Assembly: GCA_002473085.1 (NCBI GenBank)
Contig: DKTP01000009.1
Span: forward strand, 1 to 43,079
Origin: Anaerolineales bacterium UBA7227
Lineage (GTDB): Bacteria > Chloroflexota > Anaerolineae > Anaerolineales > Villigracilaceae
Length of the DNA: 43,079 nt
Direction: 5' to 3'
Position numbers and translations under genes: made by a program. The notes below the pieces were generated by a model that was given only the letters and a program-made list of their open reading frames with translations, had not been told where the DNA came from and made no database searches. Each line of letters starts with the position of its first letter. The first letter of the stretch is position 1. Positions 19,933 through 28,629 of the stretch are shown piece by piece.

Positions 19933-21408
19933 ATGCAATTTGTCAAAGATCGCTTCAACTACCTCTTCAACTCTACCAAGGGACTGATCCTGGTGGCGAT
20001 CGCGATGATCGGTATCGTGACCGCCATCTGGGGCATGCTCTCTGGGCCCATGGCGGAGATGGGCGTGCGCGAGGTGGTGATCAAACTCCTCGGCATGGAC
20101 ATCGTCCAGGCAGAACGCGAGGGCCGGATCGTCATTCTGTACCACTCCATCGCCATGGCCGTAATCGCCATCGAGACCTACATGGTGACGGGCATCTTGA
20201 AGATGAAAGAATTCTACAAGATGGCGGTACGCGTCCTCGTCACCGTCGGCTACATTCTGGCGATGTTTTTCGGGATGGGCTTTGCCTATTTCGGCCACAA
20301 CTGGGCGTTCCACGGATTGTACATCACCGGCCTCTCGCTGATCTTCTTCGCGGGCGTCCTGCTGTGCGTGGCGCTCTGGCCCTGGGACAAGGACTACTAC
20401 GTCACAGACAAGGATTACGCCCACACGAAAAAAGGCATGGACCTCGAGCGCGCCGCGTTCTTCACCACCGCCGTGACGACGGTCATCTCCGCCATCTTCG
20501 GCGCGATCCCCGGGGCCTACTTCGGCAACGGTTTCGAGAACTTCCTGGCAGAGAACGTCATCCGCTATCCCGAGAAAACCGTGCTGGAATATTCCATCAT
20601 CGGCCACCTGCACATCATGCTGGCGCTGATCGCCATCATGATCACGCTCATCATCGGGCGCTGGCTGAACTTCAAAGGCGCCTGGCACAAAGTCGCCATG
20701 CCGCTCATGATCCTCGGCTGTATCGTGCTGAACCTGGGCGTCTGGGGCGTGGTTACCCCGTTCCAGCCCATCGCGCACATGATCATCTACGTCGGCGCGA
20801 CGCCCTCCATGCTGGCGGCGCTCTTCCTGCTCATCTGGAGTTGGAACAAGTTCATCAAGGAAGGCACCGCGGGCATCGCCAAGCCGACCTTCCTGCAAAA
20901 ACTCGGCGCGATGGTGCGCGACCCGCTCAAGTTCGGCCCCACCTGGCAGATGCTCTTCATGAACTTCACCACCAGCGGGATCGGCATCTTCATGGCGATC
21001 CGCCTCGACGAGGTCTTCCGTCTCTGGCCCGCCCGCGAGGAGCGCATCGAACTGACCGGCCACTGGCACGCCCTCTCCGCCATCGTCGCCACCATCATCC
21101 TGATGTACTACGGCGACATGCTCGGGCTGAAAGGCAAAGTCCGCCAGGTCTACGGCTGGGCGCTGATCTTCCTCTCCGACATCGCCCTCGGCTCAGTGAC
21201 CATCTTTGAAATGAAACGTCTCTTCATCGAAGAAGCCGTCCAGCAGCCGCTGGTCAACTGGCTGATGTACGCCATTGACTTCGGCCTCGGCATGTTGCTC
21301 GTCCTGCTGGCGATCGTCATGGTCTGGCGGTTGACCGACCTCTTCAAACCGAAAGGAAGATGGACAGAAGAAGCGACGCAAGAACTCTCACAGGAGGTGT
21401 ACAAATGA
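19933..21408 (+). CDS. Twelve-span membrane protein with two HxH motifs, possible haem-copper-like protein
   Basis: A 491-aa protein with about twelve hydrophobic segments. Potential haem or metal ligands are in membrane segments: His71 (ILYHSIAMAV), His122 and His127 (FGHNWAFHG), His225 and His227 (IIGHLHIMLAL), His282 (PIAHMII), His377 and His379 (TGHWHALSAIV). GHWHALSAIV resembles the helix-10 H-x-H of haem-copper oxidases and NO reductases, but no twin-His CuB pair follows, so it is either a very divergent member or a new haem protein. It leads an operon with a SUMF1-type lipoprotein and is followed by a haem O synthase-like gene, which supports a haem link. Its stop overlaps the next ATG. 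A longer open frame antisense or in another frame here is an Arg/His-rich shadow. Confidence 0.75.
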   Translation: MQFVKDRFNYLFNSTKGLILVAIAMIGIVTAIWGMLSGPMAEMGVREVVIKLLGMDIVQAEREGRIVILYHSIAMAVIAIETYMVTGILKMKEFYKMAVRVLVTVGYILAMFFGMGFAYFGHNWAFHGLYITGLSLIFFAGVLLCVALWPWDKDYYVTDKDYAHTKKGMDLERAAFFTTAVTTVISAIFGAIPGAYFGNGFENFLAENVIRYPEKTVLEYSIIGHLHIMLALIAIMITLIIGRWLNFKGAWHKVAMPLMILGCIVLNLGVWGVVTPFQPIAHMIIYVGATPSMLAALFLLIWSWNKFIKEGTAGIAKPTFLQKLGAMVRDPLKFGPTWQMLFMNFTTSGIGIFMAIRLDEVFRLWPAREERIELTGHWHALSAIVATIILMYYGDMLGLKGKVRQVYGWALIFLSDIALGSVTIFEMKRLFIEEAVQQPLVNWLMYAIDFGLGMLLVLLAIVMVWRLTDLFKPKGRWTEEATQELSQEVYK

Positions 21409-22301
21409 AGCGCATCGTCCTGACCTTCATCCTGTTCGCGGCGTTACTGACCGCCTGCGGCTCCGTGGATTTGAACGCTCCGATCCCCACTTTCGACACC
21501 GGCGTGGATCCCAACTCCTGGGCGCAAGTCCCCGCGGGCGAGTTCTACTTCGGACAGCACGAAAAAGTCGAAACGACCGGCGCCTACGAGATCATGGTCA
21601 CCAATGTGACCGCCCAGCAATACGCGGATTACCTCAACGCCGCCATCGCGGACGGTACGCTCAAAGTGGACGGTGATTCCGTCCTCGGTCACTACCCCGG
21701 TGATCCGTTCTACGGCGTGAAACACGAACTCGAGATCAAAGCCGGCGATTGGCCGTACATCCCGATCAACGACCCGGCGCAGAGAATCAAATTCGACGGG
21801 ACCCGCTTCACGGTCCAGCCCGGATACGAAAACCATCCGATGACAATGGTCACCTGGTTCGGCGCCTGGGGCTACTGCGACTATTACGATCACCGCCTGC
21901 CCACCGAATTCGAGTGGACAAAAGCCGCCCGCGGCACAGACACGCGTCCCTTCCCCTGGGGCGACGAGATTGCCCGCAACAACGCCAATTTCTATGCCAG
22001 CCGCGACCCGTTCGAGAAGATGAGTTCCTTCGGCTCGCGAACCTCGCCGGTCGGCTTCTACAACGGCAAGACCTACGACGGCTACGCCACGCTCGACTCG
22101 AAATCGCCCTACGGTCTCTACGATATGTCGGGCAACGTCTGGCAGTGGGTTGGCGATACGCACTGGCAGGAAGGCTTCAGCGACCGCTTCATGCACGGCG
22201 GGTCGAAAGACACCTACGATATGGACCTGCGCATCTGGGTACGCAACAGCGCCCCGCCCATGTACTTCAGCCCCGGCGTTGGATTCAGGTGCGTAAAGTA
22301 A
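21405..22301 (+). CDS. SUMF1/formylglycine-generating-enzyme-like lipoprotein
   Basis: A 298-aa lipoprotein: signal peptide with lipobox LLTAC (Cys at about 20), then a complete FGE-sulfatase (SUMF1) fold starting W..VPAGEFYFGQ. Diagnostic elements are the P...VTW.GA..YC..Y..RLPTE.EW.KAARG block, FPWGDE, SPYGLYDMSGNVWQWV and the closing FRCVK. FGE-like domains carry out Cys-to-formylglycine conversion only if two catalytic Cys are present; here only one Cys is in the usual final region (GFRCVK), so a structural or binding role is more likely, as in NirV beside nitrite reductase genes. Start at 21405 follows AGGAGG and overlaps the stop of the HxH protein (ATGA), so they are coupled. Confidence 0.88.
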   Translation: MKRIVLTFILFAALLTACGSVDLNAPIPTFDTGVDPNSWAQVPAGEFYFGQHEKVETTGAYEIMVTNVTAQQYADYLNAAIADGTLKVDGDSVLGHYPGDPFYGVKHELEIKAGDWPYIPINDPAQRIKFDGTRFTVQPGYENHPMTMVTWFGAWGYCDYYDHRLPTEFEWTKAARGTDTRPFPWGDEIARNNANFYASRDPFEKMSSFGSRTSPVGFYNGKTYDGYATLDSKSPYGLYDMSGNVWQWVGDTHWQEGFSDRFMHGGSKDTYDMDLRIWVRNSAPPMYFSPGVGFRCVK

Positions 22302-22313
22302 CGGGAGCCCTTC

Positions 22314-22374
22314 ATCGAGATTCGGTATTCGGGTAGAATTCCTTCTTATCGAACATCGAGTACCGAATCTCGAT
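22314..22374. other. Long inverted repeat between the SUMF1-like and haem O synthase-like genes
   Basis: ATCGAGATTCGGTA (22314-22327) and TACCGAATCTCGAT (22361-22374) are a perfect 14-bp inverted repeat with a 33-bp loop containing a -10-like TAGAAT. It could be a transcript boundary or a promoter bracketed by a binding site. Confidence 0.55.
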
Positions 22375-22400
22375 ATCGAATATCACTTTAGGAGTAAAGA

Positions 22401-23288
22401 ATGACTGCCGCTGCCCAACCGTCCACCCCAGACCGCCGATCACGCTTCAGCCTCTACTGGCCGCTCACCAAACCCCTTCAAACCGGCTTGCTTCTTGCAA
22501 CCGGGTTGGCGGGTTACATGAGCGCGCGCTGCCCTGTTTACAACCTCGGAACGATCCTCGGCGTGGCGGGCAGTCTCTTCCTTGCCATCGCGGGCAGCAC
22601 CGTGCTCAACATGTGGTGGGACCGCGACATTGACGCCAAGATGGGACGCACGCAAAAACGCGCCACTTCTTCGGGACAAGCGACTCCTAACGAAGTCCTG
22701 CGCCTCGGCCTGGTCCTGTCGGCGCTCGGCGTCGGTTGGGCGACGGCAATCGGCGCGCTCTACGGGCTGATTGTCTTCGCGGGCCTCTTCTTCGATGTGG
22801 TGGTCTATTCTATCTGGCTCAAACGCCGCACCGCCTGGAGCATCGTCTGGGGCGGCATTTCAGGAGCCATGCCCATCCTGGCAGGACGCGCCCTCGGCCT
22901 CGGCTATGTAGACTGGATCGGGTTGACCCTCGCGCTCGGCATCCTCTTCTGGATCCCCACCCACACCCTCACCTTCAGCATGAAGTTCGATAAGGACTAC
23001 GCCGCGGCCTGCGTGCCGACCTTCCCCTCCACATACGGACTCGGCTTCACCCGCGCCACCATCGCCATCTCGTCTGTCCTCGCCGCGTTCGCCATGGTCG
23101 TCGCGGGCTACGGCATCGGCATGGACTGGGGCTTCCTGCGGCTGCTCGGCGTGTTGTCCGCGGGCCTGCTCATTCTGGCCGTGGCCATCACCTTCAAACC
23201 CTCCGAGCGCGTCAATTTCGGGCTGTTCAAGTACGCCTCGGTCTACATGCTTGCCGCGATGATCCTGGTTGTGCTGGAAGTGATTTGA
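22401..23288 (+). CDS. Haem O synthase-like UbiA prenyltransferase
   Basis: A 295-aa polytopic UbiA-family enzyme. The first Asp-rich motif reads NMWWDRDIDAKMGRTQKR (Asn70, Asp74, Asp78), the form typical of protoheme IX farnesyltransferase (CtaB/CyoE), and the second region reads FWIPTHTLTFSMKFDKDYAA followed by VPTFP, also CtaB-like. Haem O synthase adds a farnesyl group to haem B at the membrane; haem O and A are used by haem-copper oxidases. Its place directly after the HxH protein and SUMF1-like gene is the strongest contextual hint that those proteins bind a modified haem. The ATG at 22401 follows AGGAG. Another UbiA substrate (quinone, chlorophyll) is less likely given NMWWDRDID. Confidence 0.85.
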   Translation: MTAAAQPSTPDRRSRFSLYWPLTKPLQTGLLLATGLAGYMSARCPVYNLGTILGVAGSLFLAIAGSTVLNMWWDRDIDAKMGRTQKRATSSGQATPNEVLRLGLVLSALGVGWATAIGALYGLIVFAGLFFDVVVYSIWLKRRTAWSIVWGGISGAMPILAGRALGLGYVDWIGLTLALGILFWIPTHTLTFSMKFDKDYAAACVPTFPSTYGLGFTRATIAISSVLAAFAMVVAGYGIGMDWGFLRLLGVLSAGLLILAVAITFKPSERVNFGLFKYASVYMLAAMILVVLEVI

Positions 23289-23302
23289 TCCGAAGGCTCT
23301 TC

Positions 23303-23908
23303 ATGAAAACAACACCCCTCGACCGCATCCTGCTTCTCTTCACCGGCCTCCTCGCCGCTTATCAGATTGCGGTCGGCATCGACGACTTCGGCGCGCTTCC
23401 CGTCATCGCCTACACCATCGCTTTCGGCGTCCTCCTCGTGGCGGGACTCCTGCTCATCATCTGGGGGTTCGATATTCTCGAATCGCCCGTCGTGGTAATC
23501 GTCTCGACGGTCATCCCGCTCGCGCTCTCCCTGGGACTCGTCTGGCAGTATCTCGTCTCCCTGCAGAGCTTGTACCTGGTCTTCGCCATCCTGGGCTTCC
23601 TTGCCATCACGCTGACCCGCGCGGTCCCCGCCCAGGGCAAACTTGCAACCATCGTCCTGGCTTTCGTCCACGGCATCGCGGGCCTGACCATCTTCCTGCT
23701 CCCAATCGTCCTCGCGGTTCAGGGAAAGGTCCATCCGCTGTTCTCGCTCGTGGGCGTCGGCGGCGCGTTGATTGGCGTTGGCGGCCTGGCGCTTTCCTTC
23801 CTCAAGGCCGGCAAACCCATCCTCTCAAAGGAACTGATCTTCAAGATCCTGTCCGCGATCCTGTTCCTGATGACGCTCTGCTTTGTAATCGGCTTCAAAT
23901 ATGGATAA
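23303..23908 (+). CDS. Six-span membrane protein, paralogue of the 19194 gene
   Basis: A 201-aa protein with the same order of spans as the 19194 product (ILLLFTGLLAAYQIAVG, AGLLLIIWGFDILESPVVV, FVHGIAGLTIFLLPIVL, GVGGALIGVGGLALSFL, AILFLMTLCFVIGFKYG). Matching G and P positions and a single conserved His within VHG/FHG show common descent. The start at 23303 (MKTTPLD) follows AAGG and is preferred over a TTG at 23285 that lies within the end of the preceding gene. It overlaps the next gene by eight bases. Its location after haem O synthase suggests service to the same membrane complex. Confidence 0.8.
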   Translation: MKTTPLDRILLLFTGLLAAYQIAVGIDDFGALPVIAYTIAFGVLLVAGLLLIIWGFDILESPVVVIVSTVIPLALSLGLVWQYLVSLQSLYLVFAILGFLAITLTRAVPAQGKLATIVLAFVHGIAGLTIFLLPIVLAVQGKVHPLFSLVGVGGALIGVGGLALSFLKAGKPILSKELIFKILSAILFLMTLCFVIGFKYG

Positions 23909-24365
23909 AGACCAAGTCCTCTCGTATGCCGCATACTTCGCTTCCTTTCGCGGCGAGTTGAAGAAAAGCCGCTACAAGATCTGGCTACGCGCCTTCCTGG
24001 TACTCCAATTCTCCGCCCTGTTCTCCCTGTATTTTATCCGCGATATTGGACTCGGTTACTTCAAATGGGAATGGGCGGCCCTGATATTCGCGTCCTTCAT
24101 TCCCGTTGGACTCCTGCTCAGCCTCGTCGTCCCCATGAAAGCCGACAGCGAACTCGGCGTGATCACCCTCGCGCTGGACCGCTTCTACCTGTTCCTGATC
24201 TGGTTCCTGGTCGTCTCCAAACTGATCATCGCCCGCGTCCCGTCGTTCACCCCCGAAGCCGACTTCATCATGTCCGCCATCCTCGGCATCATGGTCGGAC
24301 GGCTGGGCGGGATCGGACTGCGGGTCCGCCGCCTGAAACTGCAACACGGTTTCACTCAGAAATAA
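23901..24365 (+). CDS. Four-span membrane protein of unknown family
   Basis: A 154-aa protein with a charged N-terminus (MDKDQVLSYAAYFASFRGEL) and about four hydrophobic segments. Its last loop ends RLGGIGLRVRRLKLQHGF. I find no motif that names a family. Its first eight bases overlap the end of the preceding gene, so it is translationally coupled and probably belongs to the same complex as the 19194/23303 type proteins. The start at 23901 is the first ATG compatible with this overlap. Confidence 0.75.
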   Translation: MDKDQVLSYAAYFASFRGELKKSRYKIWLRAFLVLQFSALFSLYFIRDIGLGYFKWEWAALIFASFIPVGLLLSLVVPMKADSELGVITLALDRFYLFLIWFLVVSKLIIARVPSFTPEADFIMSAILGIMVGRLGGIGLRVRRLKLQHGFTQK

Positions 24366-24413
24366 TTAAAGGCGCGTCTTATGAGCGCCCAATTTTTCCA
24401 AAAGGAGAATGCA

Positions 24414-25106
24414 ATGTCCCACAATAGTATCCCCGCAAAAGCCCTGCGCTTCATCGGCATTGTGCTGATGGCTCTCACGGGCGGTCTCACCCTGCTGGGC
24501 GGAGTCGGCACCACCTGTGTCGCTCTCTTCCCAACGAACTACGGGCCGGTGTTCGCAAAGATCGCCGACTTCCAGTGGCTGTATATCCTCTTCGTGCTGG
24601 CAGGCATCGCCATTGGCGTAATGGGCATCCGCGCCACCGTCATGCTCGTCAAAGGCGCGGAAAAATCCTACCGCGACGCGCTGGTCGCGCTCATCGCCGG
24701 AACAGTGGTTGGGTTCATCCATATCTTCGCTTCGCGCGCTCTGCGCGGCGGCTCCTCCATGCCGGTGGACCCGATCGTCTACTTCGGCGTCGTCACCCTG
24801 GTCGTCTTCCTGCTCTTCAAAATCCCCGGGGTCTGGCAGGGCGTGGACTTCACCAAAGGCAAGAGCAAGGAAAACAAACCCGCCGCGGGCGCGTCCGCCA
24901 TCCTGCTCGGAATCGTCACGCTCACCATCCAGTACACAATGGAAGCCACCCATCTTATCGACGGCGTCAACTACGCCGATGCGTTCCACACGTCCATGCT
25001 GACGATCGGCCTGGGACTGATGCTGCTGGGCGCGGCGCTCTTCGTGAACTGGGGCAAACTGACGGCTGCTTTCCGCAAACCCGTCCCCGCCCAAAACAAC
25101 CGCTAG
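24414..25106 (+). CDS. Polytopic membrane protein, end of the accessory operon
   Basis: A 230-aa protein with about six hydrophobic segments. Features include a first span with ALRFIGIVLMALTGGLTLLG, a second span WLYILFVLAGIAIGVMGI, a central FIHIFASRALRGGSSMPVDP turn, and ILLGIVTLTIQYTMEATHLI. His residues occur in FIHIF, ATHLI and AFHTSM. It is not clearly related to the other membrane families here. The start at 24414 is set by AAAGGAGAATGCA. It is the last plus-strand gene in the cluster and is followed by a strong bidirectional hairpin. Confidence 0.78.
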   Translation: MSHNSIPAKALRFIGIVLMALTGGLTLLGGVGTTCVALFPTNYGPVFAKIADFQWLYILFVLAGIAIGVMGIRATVMLVKGAEKSYRDALVALIAGTVVGFIHIFASRALRGGSSMPVDPIVYFGVVTLVVFLLFKIPGVWQGVDFTKGKSKENKPAAGASAILLGIVTLTIQYTMEATHLIDGVNYADAFHTSMLTIGLGLMLLGAALFVNWGKLTAAFRKPVPAQNNR

Positions 25107-25129
25107 TCGGATTTCCACCCATCCAGCCT

Positions 25130-25177
25130 CTAACGCAGGGCCGCCGAGCAATTCGGCGGCTCTGCATTTAGCGTTAG
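25130..25177. terminator. Long hairpin terminator between convergent genes
   Basis: The inner arms GGCCGCCGA and TTCGGCGGC (from 25139 and ending about 25160) are extended by outer arms CTAACGC (25130-25136) and GCGTTAG (25171-25177). This ends the plus-strand accessory region and faces the minus-strand cupin gene; it is likely a terminator for both. Confidence 0.7.
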
Positions 25178-25200
25178 CATCCTTCCCCTGTAATTCAAGA

Positions 25201-25629
25201 TCATCCCCACAACTTCTGCGCCAGATTCACCGCCTGCATTTGCTGTTCCGCGTCCAGGCTCACAAACGGGGAGTTCGCGTCCGTAGTATCGCGGTTCTCC
25301 ACGATCAACACCTTCGCGTCCTCGCTGAACGTGTGCGAGTGCCACGTCCCGCGCTTGACGTTATAGAGTTTCCCCGGCGCCATATCCACCGCATGGACAT
25401 CCGTCACCGCGGCGTCCCCTTCGCCCAGGAACAAAATACACCTCCCTTGCAGCAGCACAAAGACCTCGTCCGTCTCGATGTGTTTTTGCATCCGGTCAAT
25501 TTTATCGGGGGTGAGATCGCTGGTGTAATTCATCAACGCCACGCGCCAGGATTGATAATCAACCAGCGGCTTATAGTCGGGCGCGTCGTGCGCGCGGATT
25601 TCAAGCAGGGATTCAGGAATGGGCGCCAT
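25201..25629 (-). CDS. Cupin-domain protein, end of the exopolysaccharide operon
   Basis: A 142-aa protein with a single cupin fold at about residues 45-115. Motif 1 reads KHIETDEVFVLLQG (His, Glu and downstream G), motif 2 is GTWHSHTF with His at the expected ligand position, and the jelly-roll strands around them are recognisable. The N-terminus (MAPIPESLLEIR) is soluble. Similar small cupins occur as sugar-binding or isomerase-like proteins, but substrate cannot be inferred. It follows the DUF4012 gene by 21 bases on the same strand and is unrelated to the cupin at 16337 beyond the fold. Confidence 0.85.
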   Translation of the reverse strand: MAPIPESLLEIRAHDAPDYKPLVDYQSWRVALMNYTSDLTPDKIDRMQKHIETDEVFVLLQGRCILFLGEGDAAVTDVHAVDMAPGKLYNVKRGTWHSHTFSEDAKVLIVENRDTTDANSPFVSLDAEQQMQAVNLAQKLWG

Positions 25630-25650
25630 AGGTCAATTGTACCCGTGAGT

Positions 25651-28146
25651 TTACGGAAGCAGGAAAACGAACTCCAGATGCAGGTCGGTCGCCAGCGCGG
25701 ACTGGAGCAGGACATTCTGCCCCTCGACCACCGCCCCAGGCGGGACCGACTGGACGGTCGCGCCGTTCGGGAAATGCACGCGGACGACGATCGCCGTCTC
25801 GATCGTCCCCGGCTCCTTCTGGACTTTCAGCCTGTACGCCCACTGACGGGCGTCTGCTCCCCGAGTCAGCACGCTTGCCGGCAGCGCGAACCGAAAACTG
25901 CTCGCCAGCGACTGTCCGCCTGGCACGACCTTGAATGTGCCGAAGCCGCGCAAGCCGTCCAGTTTTTCCTCCTTCAACACATCCACCTGCGGCGGGACGG
26001 AACGCCCCATGATCGTCCAATCGGCAGGGACGGTTTGCGCCGAGGCGCCCAGCAATTCCGCGTCCGCGAGGGTGTAGACGCGCAGATAATCCCAATAGCA
26101 GCGGTCAATGGGATAATCCTTCTGTATCAGCGCGGCGGGCAAGCCGGTCAAATCAAAATACGGATAGGGCCTGCACGGCGCCTCGGCAGACGCGTTATTT
26201 TGATGCAAGACCGCCAACTGACTGCGCGGAGATTCAAGCCGTGTCAGGTCAACATCGTAGGACAGGCTGGCGTTGACCACCGCGTTGGTTTTATTGAAGC
26301 CGACATTTGAGTCGACTACCATCAGGAAGTCGCCGTTCTCGATGGGACGCAGCGCGCCGTCCCAGTTGCGGCGGGCGAGGAAATCGGCAAGAAGCGGATC
26401 GTCCAATTGCGCCAGCGCGTGCTTCTCGTTCAGGAGTTTGACCAGCAAGCGTCCCAGGCTGTCGGGCGGAATATCGCCGTTGAAAAGTTTGTCCAGCAGC
26501 GCGGCGGTGATGCTGTTGATGAAGGCCTTGTTCGTCCAGTTGGATTCGCCGACCTCGGTGCGGACGGATTTCTCGGCGCGCATGAACGCGATCACATTAT
26601 CCGCGCCGACAGGTTCATCGTGATCCTTCAACTGGATCGGGCCTGTAACGCGCAAAAGCTCCACCAGCGCATGTTGGTCGAAGGCGATCACGCCGTCCAC
26701 CGAATGATTGTTGGCGTAGGAGTATAAATATTCCGCGTAGAGCGCCGAGGTGCGGAAATCCGCGAACCAATTGGCGTCGCGGAAGATCAGCACCGGGCTG
26801 TTCATGTATTGTTGAAGCTGCCACGGCGCGGGAGGGTATGGCCTGTCCCAGTTGTCATAGTCGGAGGAGTTCTGGAAAGTGAGGCTGAGGATGCGTCCGT
26901 CGCGGACGAGCAGGGTGGCGGCCGCGGTGATAAATCCGCCGGTGGGACGGAGTTCGTCTTCGTTTTGGGCGAGCAGGAGGTAGGTCTTGGGACCGTCGCT
27001 GGAGGCGCCGAGCAGGCGCGGGGCTTCCTGCGCGAGCGCCAGGCCGTCGTCGAGGAGGGGCAGGAGGCGGTCCACGTCGTCGAGGAATGGGCGCAGGCGC
27101 GGCGAGAGTCGGGTGAGATCGAGCCGGGCGCGCGCGTCCCGCGCAAGGTCGAGGCTGACGCGGGCTTCGGTCAACTGCGGCTGGGCCTGGATAAGAAGTT
27201 CCGTCCAGCGGGCAGGGTCGAATTGCCCGTCCGCGTACGAGTCTAGCAGGGGCGAGAGGGCGCGGTAGGATTGGTCGGCGGAGGCGAGCAGGGAATCGGC
27301 CAGCGTCGCAAGCTCGGGCGCGGCGGCGATATCGCCGCCGTAAACGGGGACCCATCCGAGCGCGGGGGCGGCGCGGAGGAGCGGCTGGGTTTCGGCGCGC
27401 AGGCGGAGGAAGTCGGCGCGCAGGTTTTCGAGCAAGGGGCCGGCCGCGCGGACGGTCGCAAGGCTGGGCGCCGCCGCCTGGGCGCGCAGTTGCGAGGCTT
27501 CCTGCCAGACGAGGCCAGCGAGACGGTAAACGCGCAGGGCTTTGTTTCCGCCCCAGACGAGGAGAGCCGCGAACGCGAGGAGGACGACCAGGGGCGCGAA
27601 GCGGGGGAGTTTGCGGCGCGGGCGCGGCGAGCGGCTGGCGAGGAATTGGTCGCGAAGATCGAGCGCGTCGGCTAATTTTTTGATGCCCTTGGTATGCCAG
27701 TCGCTCAGGGTGCTGGCGGGCGCGGCTTCATGTTCGCCGGCCACGAGACTGTAGGCGGCGGTTTGGCCGGGCGCGGGAGCCTCGGCGCCGCGCTCGAAGA
27801 CGTAGAGCAGGATGGATTCGTCCATGCGCTCCCAGGCCTCGCGCAGAGAGGCGGGGACGGGCGCTCCGAATTGGATGGGCGCGAAGTATTGGGCGGCCAG
27901 CAGCGCAAATTCAGCCCAGCGCGTATCGAGGCGTTTTCCGCGGCGCGGCGGGCCGGGCGGAATGGTCTGCGCGAAGAATTCAGCGAGGGCCAGGGTCAGT
28001 TGCGCGCCCGGGCTTTGCCTGCCCCATTCGGGATGGCGCGCCAGCGCGTCTTTCACAAAGGGACGCGCGCTCCACGGATGCGAATCGAGTTTCCCGGGGC
28101 GATGAATATTTTCGAGAATGGAGCGGAGCGAATCAGAGTTGGTCAA
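25651..28146 (-). CDS. DUF4012 membrane-anchored protein
   Basis: An 831-aa protein. Residues about 1-170 are a soluble N-terminal part, followed by a basic stretch (SPRPRRKLPRF) and one membrane span near 185-205 (APLVVLLAFAALLVWGG). Residues about 240-700 hold the extracytoplasmic DUF4012 region, with the recognisable GPKTYLLLAQNEDELRPTGG, FRDANWFADFRTSA, NNHSVDGVIAFDQHALVELL and EVGESNWTNKAFINS. DUF4012 proteins are common in actinobacteria and Chloroflexota beside exopolysaccharide genes, with unknown biochemical role. The start at 28146 is a TTG: an in-frame stop lies just upstream and there is no ATG before residue ~106. It follows the phosphatase by 13 bases. Confidence 0.88.
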   Translation of the reverse strand: MTNSDSLRSILENIHRPGKLDSHPWSARPFVKDALARHPEWGRQSPGAQLTLALAEFFAQTIPPGPPRRGKRLDTRWAEFALLAAQYFAPIQFGAPVPASLREAWERMDESILLYVFERGAEAPAPGQTAAYSLVAGEHEAAPASTLSDWHTKGIKKLADALDLRDQFLASRSPRPRRKLPRFAPLVVLLAFAALLVWGGNKALRVYRLAGLVWQEASQLRAQAAAPSLATVRAAGPLLENLRADFLRLRAETQPLLRAAPALGWVPVYGGDIAAAPELATLADSLLASADQSYRALSPLLDSYADGQFDPARWTELLIQAQPQLTEARVSLDLARDARARLDLTRLSPRLRPFLDDVDRLLPLLDDGLALAQEAPRLLGASSDGPKTYLLLAQNEDELRPTGGFITAAATLLVRDGRILSLTFQNSSDYDNWDRPYPPAPWQLQQYMNSPVLIFRDANWFADFRTSALYAEYLYSYANNHSVDGVIAFDQHALVELLRVTGPIQLKDHDEPVGADNVIAFMRAEKSVRTEVGESNWTNKAFINSITAALLDKLFNGDIPPDSLGRLLVKLLNEKHALAQLDDPLLADFLARRNWDGALRPIENGDFLMVVDSNVGFNKTNAVVNASLSYDVDLTRLESPRSQLAVLHQNNASAEAPCRPYPYFDLTGLPAALIQKDYPIDRCYWDYLRVYTLADAELLGASAQTVPADWTIMGRSVPPQVDVLKEEKLDGLRGFGTFKVVPGGQSLASSFRFALPASVLTRGADARQWAYRLKVQKEPGTIETAIVVRVHFPNGATVQSVPPGAVVEGQNVLLQSALATDLHLEFVFLLP

Positions 28147-28159
28147 TGGGGATCACCGG

Positions 28160-28624
28160 TCACAGGTCGGATGCCAGCGCACAGATGGATTCAAAGCCCC
28201 TCTCCAGCGTTTCGTGCAGGCTGGCGGCAAGCGCGTCCACGCCTTCGCCAGAGACCAGCGGGTCGGGGATGTCGTAGTCGAGTCCGTCTACCACCCGGGA
28301 GAGCAGATGCACGCGGCGGGCAAAAGCGGGGAATTCGACGTCCAGCGCTTCTTTGTGTCCCCTTTCCATCACGAGGACGAGGTCGAAGTTGGAGAGCGTC
28401 TCGGCACGGATGAGTTGGGAGCGGTGAGACTCGAGTCTCGCGCCGAACTGCGCGGCGGCGCGGACGACCGCGGCGGGCGCGGCCTGCCCGGTCCGCGCCC
28501 ACGTCCCGACGCTGTCCGTCGGCCAGTCGTGAAGCCCGTGGGAATCGAGCAGGAGGCGAAAAAAAGCCGCGGCCAGCGGCGAACGATACAGGTTCCCGGT
28601 ACAGACAAAGAGAATGGCGGGCAT
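28160..28624 (-). CDS. Low-molecular-weight protein tyrosine phosphatase (Wzb/CapC-like)
   Basis: A 154-aa enzyme with the LMW-PTP signature VCTGNLYRSP at residues 7-16 (catalytic Cys8 and Arg14) and the general-acid Asp in YDIPDP near residue 122. The TGN.YRSP variation is common in bacterial Wzb-like enzymes. It hydrolyses phosphotyrosine on BY-kinases such as the Wzc-like protein encoded two genes upstream, resetting polymer-length control. The start at 28624 (MPAILFVCTG) puts the catalytic loop right at the N-terminus, as in the family; the longer frame overlaps the LysM gene. Short spacing to both neighbours argues for co-transcription. Confidence 0.93.
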   Translation of the reverse strand: MPAILFVCTGNLYRSPLAAAFFRLLLDSHGLHDWPTDSVGTWARTGQAAPAAVVRAAAQFGARLESHRSQLIRAETLSNFDLVLVMERGHKEALDVEFPAFARRVHLLSRVVDGLDYDIPDPLVSGEGVDALAASLHETLERGFESICALASDL

Positions 28625-28629
28625 TTTTC

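Noticed and set aside
19887..21209. A 440-residue plus-strand frame overlapping the HxH protein
   Set aside because: Extremely Arg/His/Asp-rich with no hydrophobic segments or domains; a frame shadow of the membrane protein at 19933.
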